A stretch of 64,000 nucleotides of DNA from Heliocidaris tuberculata (taxonomy: Eukaryota > Echinodermata > Echinoidea > Camarodonta > Echinometridae): NCBI GenBank assembly GCA_025618425.1, contig CM046841.1, positions 10,054,654 to 10,118,653 of the forward strand, read 5' to 3'. The notes below the pieces were generated by a model. The model was given only the letters and a program-made list of their open reading frames with translations. It ran no database searches and had not been told where the DNA came from. Within the stretch, counting starts at the first letter, position 1, and every line of letters begins with the position of its first letter. Below are positions 56,334 to 64,000 of this stretch, piece by piece. A program made the position numbers and the translations under genes.

Positions 56334-57112
56334 AAATGGCCGCCAAAATGGCCGCCAAAATGGCTGTCACTGCCTATATCTCAGTAACTAATTCACCTAG
56401 GAGGTTGATTTTGGTGTCTTGACATAGGTTTTCGGGGTCAAGGATTTCGATGCTCCCCTTGTTTTATTTGTAAAACGTGTCCATTGCAGTGAAATCCAAT
56501 ATGGCCGCCAAAATGGCCGCCAAAATGGCTGTCACTGCCTATATCTCAGTAACTTATTCACCTAGGAGGTTGATTTTGGTGTCTTGACATAGGTTTTTGG
56601 GGTCAAGGATTTCATTGCTCCCCTTGTGTTTTTTGTAAAACGTGTCCATTTCAGTGAAATCCAATATGGCCGCCAAAATGGCCGCCAAAATGGCTGTCAC
56701 TGCCTATATCTCAGTAACTAATTCACCTAGGAGGTTGATTTTGGTGTCTTGACATAGGTTTTGGGGGTCAAGGATTTCAATGCTCCCCTTGTTTTTTTTT
56801 GTAAAACATGTCCATTGCAGTGAAATCCAATATGGCCGCCAAAATGGCCGCCAAAATGGCTTTCACTGCCTATATCTCAGTAACTAATTCACCTAGGAGG
56901 TTGATTTTGGTGTCTTGACATAGGTTTTGGGGGTCAAGGATTTCAATGCTCCCCTTGTTTTTTTTTTTTGTAAAACATGTCCATTGCAGTGAAATCCAAT
57001 ATGGCCGCCAATATGGCCGCCGATATACATTTTGTATTGTTTCTCGACAACTAAGTTGCCTAGAAAGCTGATCTTGGTGTCAAAACAGAGGTTTCGGGGT
57101 CAAGCTTTCTGC
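56334..57112. repeat. Subterminal array, about five ~165-bp repeats
   Basis: Units contain ATGGCCGCCAAAATGGCCGC, then CACTGCCTATATCTCAGTAA, CACCTAGGAGGTTGATTTTG, GTGTCTTGACATAGGTTT and GTAAAACGTGTCCATT. TGGCTGTCAC (or TGGCTTTCAC) marks units at 56361, 56526, 56691 and 56857. A fifth unit near 57025 is strongly diverged. Each unit has two or three AATGGCCGCC motifs. The array lies directly inside the left inverted arm. Confidence 0.93.
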
Positions 57113-57226
57113 TGATACCAATATTAGCCTGTTAAACTGATTACATTATGATTACATAATTTTTAAATTCATCATATCTGGAAAATTTTGATATCGCCGA
57201 CTGTTTACTTCAAAGTCCAACATACC

Positions 57227-57772
57227 TTAATAGTCTGCTACACTATCTCCACACGAGTCACTGACGCTATCACTACACGAGTCACTATCAATGCATGAGT
57301 CACTGAATGCACTCGTGCTATCAGAGTCACTCTCTGCACCATCGCTGCTCTCATCACGGTTGCTCTCTGTGTTCTCCTTGGGCGTTTTCGACATGGACAA
57401 GGGAAGTGGGGGTTCTGTCGATCGTACAGGTAGACACAGTCCGTTTACCAGATGCCATCCATGTCCTATCGGTGATGGGTGACTTTGCAGCTGGAAATGC
57501 TTGAGTAAATATGCAAGGTAGTTTGCACGAAGCAGGTGCTGATACAAACTGTCCGAGTCAGGCAATAATCGCATGGTGCTCTTCTTCTTCTGGGCCCTCC
57601 ACTTTGCAGCCCGAGCTTCTCCTGGTGTCTTGCTTTTGGTATTACCATAGATGTAGCGAATGACGAACTGTTCTAAATCGCTGATGACATTCTGTGGGGC
57701 TGGAAGCTGGGTGCCACATTTTGCAAGCAGACTATGGGCCTCTTTAGAATTGATCAAGCGTCCTACAATCCG
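57227..57772 (-). CDS. C-terminal continuation of the transposase-type protein, after an in-frame TAG
   Basis: This is the same frame as the long upstream CDS, separated from it only by the TAG at 57775-57773. It is open for 181 codons from RIVGRLINSKEAH to a TAA at 57229-57227. The block DLEQFVIRYIYG, LLPDSDSLYQHLLRANY and GHGWHLVNG is what normally follows the GCD nuclease motif in this family, so it is a real part of the protein. It ends in a very acidic Ser/Asp tail with alternating SDS and a few Cys. If the TAG is a fixed mutation, this part is no longer translated, as it has no good ATG of its own. Confidence 0.75.
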   Translation of the reverse strand, partial: RIVGRLINSKEAHSLLAKCGTQLPAPQNVISDLEQFVIRYIYGNTKSKTPGEARAAKWRAQKKKSTMRLLPDSDSLYQHLLRANYLAYLLKHFQLQSHPSPIGHGWHLVNGLCLPVRSTEPPLPLSMSKTPKENTESNRDESSDGAESDSDSTSAFSDSCIDSDSCSDSVSDSCGDSVADY

Positions 57773-60700
57773 CTATTTACTTGCTCCGAAAAAAGCAGAG
57801 TTATGGTCACATCCACTAATGACATGTATTGGAATGATGGATTGAGAGATTGCTTCACTGCACAGACGTTTGGCATCAATCAGACGATGTTTGCGTTTCA
57901 AGCACAAGTTCCCTGACGTCCTATGAGCAACATATGCCGCTTGGACATAGTTGTCAGTGTCTTCTGTGTCAAGTATGACTGCTGCTTTGTAGCCATCTGA
58001 CCGAAGTGCACTATACATCGTGAACATGGCAGTGTCTGCTTCAGCTTGGAAGCATAGGAGTTCAGGCAAATCCTCACCCGTAGTGAGATTCCGCGCGTAA
58101 CTGCCGACTACACAATAGACAATCTCGGTCCTTGTTGTTAACGCCACTTTCCGGAATTCCTCTTGAAGAAATGCCTGTAGGCGGATCTTGTTAGCAGGCT
58201 TACCTAGCAGGGCATGGAAATCCTTGCTAGAGGGAAACTTGTTCTCTGCCTTCATGAAGACATTCTTTGTTGGCATCTGTTTCTGTCTAAGTATCCTTTC
58301 ACTGTCCTTAATGCTGTAGTCCTGGTCGTAGGAATCGTTTATGCAAATGATCCTCTCCGCATTTGGGTGCCTACTCTTGATAGTATTCACCATTTTCTGT
58401 GCATAGTCGCCCCAGGTATACTTGGTTCCGTCCCTCTTCTCCCTGTCTTCAATGGTCGGGACTGCAAGTCGCCAAATGAGACCCATGTCAATAAGGGATG
58501 TATACACCTCAGGTTCTGGAGTCACATTCATGTTCAGTTTTTGCAGAAGTTTGCTTTTCTGTGACTTGCGGAATGTTCCGTTTGCATTGAAGATAGAAAG
58601 GCACTCAGGCGTGACACGATGTTGCATGATATCTTCAAGTTGTAGTGTCCCACTGCTGTCAACTAGTCCGACAACTGACGCCATGGCATCCCGCTCCATT
58701 CCCTCCGCCTTTCCCTTCAAATTTTCAGCTACTCCTCTTGTCACTTCTTGACTGGAAAAGTTCTTTCGCTTACTCCGATGAACTCTGTCATTCAAAGTCT
58801 TGGTTTTCGAATATACCCTCTCATCCATGAACTCCTTTACTTTACTTCTACCATCCGTCTTGGCTGATGCCAGATCTACAGAAAGCGAATCGGAGGCTGG
58901 GATTCCTGACTGAAGGGACCGCAGTGTCTGGTTAGTATGGTCGAACGGGTCACACTCAAATTCATTGAGACACGAACTAATATCCTGCACAGCTTGTTCA
59001 TCCTTCCTTCTTTTGCTAGATGAGCAATCTGCATGCTCTGCTTTCCTATGCCCCTTGCGATTAGCATGATGATGAACAGCTCTTCTCACTCGATTGATGT
59101 TATTCACGTTGCGTGTATTTGAAAGGAGTTGTTTCTCATTGTTCAGGATGGCCAACCAACCAGACTTCAGCTTGGAGCCCTTGTTCATAGTTGACTCAAT
59201 CCATATGTCCAGAGCGACACACGAATACGGATTTCCCGTCATTGACTGAGCGAACATACCATCTTTCATGAATGCAGCCTGTTCCTCAGGAAGGGTATCA
59301 AGCACTGCAATGAAATCTGGAAGATGCCGACCATACTTGTCATTGTCATAGATTTGCATCCATGGAAGCATCAGTTTGAGTGAGGATTTGTACTCATTCC
59401 AGTTGCTTGTTCTGAGTGCGTGGATATTTTGGGTCAGAATTTCCACCATTTCCATGAAGGATATCCAGTATTCCGCCAAGGGGGCACCATCGAAATCCCT
59501 GAACAGCGTCTCAATAAGATCTTTCACCTCTGCATTTTGCTCTAACTCTGTGTGTACATCTGCAAGTCCTTGAGCATCAATCTCATGTCTGAGTTTGGCA
59601 AGAGATGACTTCACCTCTTCGGATAGAGGAGAACCTTCCAAATGCTTGTCTAGGGCATGATGGACCAGAGTCTCGTAGAACAGGCGAAGACAGCGAACCC
59701 CACGCTTGAAATGTTTTCCACGGAGGGCTTGATCAACCGATCCATCTGCAATAACACCTGCAGCTACCAACACATCTGAGAGACCCGATCCATGGAACCT
59801 TTTGTATATCGTGTATATGAATGACATCTGAATATGAAAGGCGCCCATGAATGGTAAGATTTTGCTAAACTGTTGTGGGTTTTCACTTTTCAGTTCCAGC
59901 ATGAGCACGTAGACGGGATGGTCACCAACAATAATTGCGAAAGGCATCCTTTTCTCTTCGATTGCCTTTGCGAGCTTACACAGAACATTATTGAGAACAG
60001 TCTTACTGGGTGGGTCGGGATAGGTCATGTGGTATATAGCTCGACTCTTCTCGTCAGCATTTGACATTCTGGCCTGGAACCCTGAAAACCCTGGTACAGT
60101 CTGTTCCTCTGGTTTAGGACGTGTTCGGTCATCCTGAGCTCTAGCCAACGCATGGATCACACCACGAGTTCTTTGCATGGATGTGTCTTGAGGATGGCTG
60201 TTATTTGCGGCTCGTTCTCGAATAGGCGGTTCCCCACGCTTAACTGTCTTGTACGGCTTGACGTGCTGCATTTCACTTCCGACCTCTTTGAGAGATGTTG
60301 AAAGGAACTGAGGTGTCATGTTTGTCCTATCCTCCTGATTTTCTGAGGGTTCATCAAATGTCTCTGGCTGCACAAACATGACGTTAGTTCGATGTGCCTG
60401 CCCAGCACCAGTCAACGTATCACTCTTAAAGTCATCATTGTCGACTACAGCAATTGCAGGCTTCCCAAAGGCAAGTTCGGAGGGACAATTAAGGGAACCC
60501 TTGAGGTCACTGAACACCCAGAAATCTCGCAACATCAGAACGTCATTGTAGTTGATGCCTATGCCATCTTTGTGCAGGAGGTCGATGATCTCTCTACTTT
60601 TGGTTAGTCCATGCAGCAAGACGGAGAGATTCACCTCAAAGGCAGTGCGCATTCCCGTGATGTAGCTTGTGAGGATCGACCCAATCGAACGGACAGCTGA

Positions 60701-61864
60701 GTTGTCGTCAACTTCTGACCTATTTGGGTATTTTAGCCATGTTATCAGCTTTAAGAGGAGCTCATTTAGGTCCTCTTCTCTCTCCAACTCTGATACATTT
60801 GGAGGCCAGGGAACAGTATTTGTCGCTTCAACTTGCTCTTTTAGTCGTACTGCAACATTCTTCACCAACTGGTCATCGCTTATACCCAGCGAAGATAGTG
60901 CTGCTTCTACGTATGAACCAGCCGCTCTTATATCAAATACCATTTCACTCACATTTTGCTGACTGCTTTTATGAAACCCGATGTCTTCCTCAAATTCCTT
61001 TAAGAGAATCTCCTTCACGTAGCTCGACTTTACCTTTGTATCATGTCCATGATTTGAGATAATTCGTTGGTAGTCCTGCAGTAGACTCTGCACTGTCCGA
61101 AATTCATGGTTCTCAAAGATTACCTGACGAACGTGATTGAAGAAGATGGCTTGTGCTTCTCGTAGATTAACATTCTGCAGGTGTTGAGTAACTTCATCTG
61201 AAAGAGGCTTGGCATGGGAGATGTAGTCACGCCAGCAGCCGCGGTGGTAGCGGATTTCCCAGCCAAAAGCTGTTTCACAGTCCGGAATTGATGCAATCAG
61301 TGTATTGAGCCTCGACCTCAGGACCGGATCTTCCACATGTACAGTGTGTAACTTGAATTTTTTCCAGGCGTCCTTCGTTGATAGGAGGAGCAACTGCCCC
61401 CAGTCACGATGACTACTTTTGTGGGGACCTCTATTGCACCACACGCATACGTTCTTGTCGTGCACAATACCTACACTAGACCGCAGCTTCTTGGGAGAAA
61501 AGGGGCTGGGGGCTGGAGATGGATCCTCCTCACCTGATTGGTTACCTCTTTCAAGATCTTCGTCTAGTTTGCGTTTTCGTTTTTCTGCCTGAGAAAGACA
61601 GCGCTTGCTAGATAAACTGGTGTAACAAGCGTTGTGCATGTAATAACCTTTCGGCCCATTCTCCCAGTCCACATTTTCATGTACATTTTGAAAACGATCA
61701 AGTTCTTTCCATCGTAAAGACTTTTCCTGAATGGAATCCCATTTTTGGTCAGTGATATTATCCAAACAGTCACTTTTGGTACATGGTTGACCGCAACATA
61801 GAATGCATTCGTGTTCGTAAGACGTTGACGGTAATTCATCGCTGTCACTCCTTTCGGGATCCAT
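57773..61864 (-). CDS. Transposase-type protein: Cys/His units, DDE-like core and XPG/FEN1-like nuclease
   Basis: Intronless, 1363 codons from the ATG at 61864 (MDPERSDSDEL). Residues numbered from this ATG: two zinc-binding-type units, C20xxC23...H77xxC80 and C140xxC143...H207xxC210 (HRGCW); a central RNase H/DDE-like region with Asp475 (VVDNDDF, then GAGQAH), Asp648 (IIVGDHPVY), GAFHIQMSF and ALDIWIESTMNKGSK (Asp886, Glu890); then a basic linker and a nuclease region with NDSYDQDYSIKDSERILRQ (1176-1194), QAEADT (Glu1275, Asp1277), DTEDTD (1299-1304) and SGCD (Asp1353). The last motifs match the acidic residues of XPG/FEN1-type PIN nucleases. The frame ends at a TAG, but homology continues beyond it. 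A TTTTCACTTTCAG acceptor-like site lies upstream, so the 5' UTR may be spliced. The catalytic assignments and the Academ link are from memory of the family. Confidence 0.85.
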   Translation of the reverse strand: MDPERSDSDELPSTSYEHECILCCGQPCTKSDCLDNITDQKWDSIQEKSLRWKELDRFQNVHENVDWENGPKGYYMHNACYTSLSSKRCLSQAEKRKRKLDEDLERGNQSGEEDPSPAPSPFSPKKLRSSVGIVHDKNVCVWCNRGPHKSSHRDWGQLLLLSTKDAWKKFKLHTVHVEDPVLRSRLNTLIASIPDCETAFGWEIRYHRGCWRDYISHAKPLSDEVTQHLQNVNLREAQAIFFNHVRQVIFENHEFRTVQSLLQDYQRIISNHGHDTKVKSSYVKEILLKEFEEDIGFHKSSQQNVSEMVFDIRAAGSYVEAALSSLGISDDQLVKNVAVRLKEQVEATNTVPWPPNVSELEREEDLNELLLKLITWLKYPNRSEVDDNSAVRSIGSILTSYITGMRTAFEVNLSVLLHGLTKSREIIDLLHKDGIGINYNDVLMLRDFWVFSDLKGSLNCPSELAFGKPAIAVVDNDDFKSDTLTGAGQAHRTNVMFVQPETFDEPSENQEDRTNMTPQFLSTSLKEVGSEMQHVKPYKTVKRGEPPIRERAANNSHPQDTSMQRTRGVIHALARAQDDRTRPKPEEQTVPGFSGFQARMSNADEKSRAIYHMTYPDPPSKTVLNNVLCKLAKAIEEKRMPFAIIVGDHPVYVLMLELKSENPQQFSKILPFMGAFHIQMSFIYTIYKRFHGSGLSDVLVAAGVIADGSVDQALRGKHFKRGVRCLRLFYETLVHHALDKHLEGSPLSEEVKSSLAKLRHEIDAQGLADVHTELEQNAEVKDLIETLFRDFDGAPLAEYWISFMEMVEILTQNIHALRTSNWNEYKSSLKLMLPWMQIYDNDKYGRHLPDFIAVLDTLPEEQAAFMKDGMFAQSMTGNPYSCVALDIWIESTMNKGSKLKSGWLAILNNEKQLLSNTRNVNNINRVRRAVHHHANRKGHRKAEHADCSSSKRRKDEQAVQDISSCLNEFECDPFDHTNQTLRSLQSGIPASDSLSVDLASAKTDGRSKVKEFMDERVYSKTKTLNDRVHRSKRKNFSSQEVTRGVAENLKGKAEGMERDAMASVVGLVDSSGTLQLEDIMQHRVTPECLSIFNANGTFRKSQKSKLLQKLNMNVTPEPEVYTSLIDMGLIWRLAVPTIEDREKRDGTKYTWGDYAQKMVNTIKSRHPNAERIICINDSYDQDYSIKDSERILRQKQMPTKNVFMKAENKFPSSKDFHALLGKPANKIRLQAFLQEEFRKVALTTRTEIVYCVVGSYARNLTTGEDLPELLCFQAEADTAMFTMYSALRSDGYKAAVILDTEDTDNYVQAAYVAHRTSGNLCLKRKHRLIDAKRLCSEAISQSIIPIHVISGCDHNSAFFGASK

Positions 61865-62336
61865 TGTATCTATCACTTTTCATGTCAGTGCTTTTCATCA
61901 GGATGTGTCTGAAAGTGAAAACCAATGTGTCATATATTAGGAAACAGGAGAGTGAAAAAGATATTGTTCAAAGTAATAGAAATAAACCTTGTAAAGACAA
62001 TTTCAATGAAATTCATGGATATCTTCATACCACCAGCTTTGTCTCTGATTTGTTTTTTGTTTTTTTTTTTCTTTTGGTGAAAGTTTGAAAAAAACAATAA
62101 AAAATGACAATTTTTCAAAGTTATATCACTTAACTGGATTTGAATATGGCAGCCCATGATGAAAATTATGTAAAGTTGATGACATCATTAGATTCAAATG
62201 ACATTTATTGTGCTCAATTTATTGCCCTCAACCATGCTTAGGTTAGCATTTTTAGCCAAAATATGTCAAAAATAAGAATATGTCCAAATATGGTAGTTAG
62301 GGCCCAGACCCCCCCCCCCCCCCCTCCCAACTATAA

Positions 62337-62958
62337 TTTTTAAATTTTCTTCTTTGATTATCAAGACAATACATTCCAATGAGCCCCCAACCACACTCAG
62401 ATATTCATTTTTAACAAAGTTATTCATTTGTTCCTATATTTGCCAATCTGGGTGCACTGTGTATTGGTATACGTTGGTGTGACATTATGCGTCCCTGCAA
62501 AATTACCGGTAGGAACAGGCTACTCTGAAGCAACTCTGCAGTGGGCGGGGGACCATTGACTCCATTCACAGTCGCAGGTTGTACCGTCTACTGTCATTAT
62601 GGTAGCAAACAGCTTAGGCAATATGCTAACTTGACCTGAAAAAACGATGGAACAATATTGAGAACATTGCCCTCACAGACTAGCCTAGTTAAAACAAACA
62701 AACAAAAAAAGTGACTGTGAATGGAGTCAATGGTCCCCCGCCCACTGCAGAGTTGCTTCAGAGTAGCCTGTACCCACCAGTAATTTTGCAGGGACGCATA
62801 ATGTCACACCAACGTATACCAATACACAGTGCACCCTGATTGGCAAATATAGGAACAAATGAATAACTTCGTTAATAATGAATATCTGAGTGTGGTTGAG
62901 GGCTCATTGGAAGCAGAATTGTATTGTGTTGATAATCAAAGAAGAAAATTTTAAAAAT
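62337..62958. repeat. 622-bp hairpin upstream of the transposase-type gene
   Basis: The left arm 62337-62573 and right arm 62713-62958 pair along almost their whole length, from TTTTCTTCTTTGATTATCAA/TTGATAATCAAAGAAGAAAA outside to GACTCCATTCACAGTC/GACTGTGAATGGAGTC inside. The loop is 139 bp. It lies about 470 bp 5' of the ATG, inside the large element. It could be a nested foldback element or part of the transposon's own control region. Confidence 0.92.
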
Positions 62959-63235
62959 CATACATACCTGGCTTCCTTGGTTGAATTGGACCATCTCAGC
63001 ACAGAAATTCCAGTGCACAATGTCCCATGGTGTGCAAAAATGAAAATGAAGCAGGCCCAGGATTTCGGGAATCCCGCTACATTTCTGAGAAAGGGTTAAT
63101 AGGCGTTTTATTAACCACTGTCCCACATTCAATTTTTCTTTATTTACTTTCTTGAAACCATAATTCAACTTTAAAACTTTAAAAATCTATACATCAAAAA
63201 TTAATCTTGCTTTTTTAATAGGCCTACATGAACAA

Positions 63236-63350
63236 GATGCACACACACACAACACACATACACACACCCACGCACACGCACACCCACACACACACACACA
63301 CACACACCCACACAAACACCCACACACACCCACCTACACACACAATATAC
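63236..63350. repeat. (CA)n microsatellite
   Basis: About 110 bp of CA repeats with CCA and CGCA interruptions. The open frames on both strands are artefacts. Confidence 0.95.
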
Positions 63351-64000
63351 ACACATATTCCCATTCAAATTTGGACTGAAGCAGGTCTTGTCCATTTTTT
63401 TTTATCAGGGTCTAGTATGGAGACTAACTAGTGTGGAGTAAAATATGGATTTTAGGGGCAATTTTCAATCAAATGAAATAAAATGAAGAAGGGGTTATTT
63501 CCTATTTTTTAAACTGACTCATTTTATATTACAAATGAATAAAATGAAGACTTAAAAGTCTTCATTTGAATAGTTTACAAGATAAAGCATATTATTATTC
63601 AAACATTTGCAACACCAAATCATATGTGTGGGACTGAAATGTTAACAGCAATTGTTAACTACACTGATAGAAAATCAGAAAAAAACAGCATTACACAAAA
63701 CATCATTTTTTTTAAAGTAAGTGTAGTATATACTTACAGATTTTGTTAATCAGAAGCTTGAAATGGAGAGTATACATTCTAAAACAATATCCACAATTAA
63801 GGTTCATTGGGGTTCATTGTTCACAGTTACAGCAAGACCAGGAAACTTTTGACCAATCAGATGTTGTGCTAGTCTATGACTTCAGACAGTTTGCACATTG
63901 AGTGGCAGTGATTTTAAAAAAGTGAATTTTGGGCTGTAAAAATTGTTCCCGTCATTTTTGAAAGGTACATAGGAGCTTATTTTCCTTCAAAATGGTTTAG

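Larger units (their letters stand above)
56256..64000. mobile_element. Large Academ-like DNA transposon, right end beyond the window
   Basis: Bases 56256-56333 and 63923-64000 are 78-bp inverted repeats without indels and with about five mismatches (both contain AAGGAAAATAAGCTCCTATG and GGGAACAATTTTTACAGCCC read outward-in). They bracket a ~165-bp subterminal array, the transposase-type gene and a 622-bp hairpin. The arms run to the very last base of the window, so the true termini lie outside 56256 and beyond 64000, and no target-site duplication can be read. The Academ name rests on the protein architecture from memory. Confidence 0.75.

Noticed and set aside
57291..61062. Plus-strand frames of 60-116 codons opposite the transposase-type gene
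   Set aside because: Antisense shadows of the long minus-strand frame.

Overview
This is animal nuclear DNA, most likely from an echinoderm and probably a sea urchin. The evidence is two intron-rich conserved genes, dense short inverted-repeat elements, long G/C homopolymers, abundant TACATGTA-type motifs, and a large transposon-type protein of a kind I associate with marine invertebrates. The species call is an inference. No bacterial-style operon, CRISPR array or standard tRNA/rRNA gene was seen.

Two host genes lie head-to-tail on the minus strand. COPS5 (CSN5/JAB1, the JAMM metalloprotease of the COP9 signalosome) occupies 3917-11657 in eight coding exons. All junctions are in frame and give 330 residues with an intact JAMM motif. 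MAPK15 (ERK7/8) occupies 17181-37610 in about 14 coding exons, giving 616 or 652 residues depending on the donor used in exon 10. It has an intact TEY activation loop and the family's C-terminal tail. Both loci carry local duplications: a decayed copy of COPS5 exon 7, a 135-bp duplication that copies the COPS5 exon 4 donor, and an eight-copy array grown from the last coding bases of MAPK15.

The region from 37.7 to 56.2 kb has no gene I can support. It holds minisatellites (two of them mutually inverted), a pyrimidine tract, tRNA-derived SINE pieces, long palindromes and several non-autonomous elements. One of these (49.9-50.84 kb) is the uninterrupted version of an element at 23.6-24.95 kb that carries a 408-bp TTAA-flanked insertion.

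From 56.26 kb to the window end lies most of a large DNA transposon. It has 78-bp inverted arms at 56256-56333 and 63923-64000, a subterminal array of about five 165-bp repeats, a 622-bp hairpin upstream of the gene, and one long minus-strand reading frame (61864 to 57227) broken by a single in-frame TAG. The protein joins Cys/His units, a DDE/RNase H-like region and a C-terminal XPG/FEN1-like nuclease region. This combination is closest to what I remember of Academ-type transposons; the family name needs a profile search. It is the most interesting object in the window, and its outer right end lies beyond base 64000.
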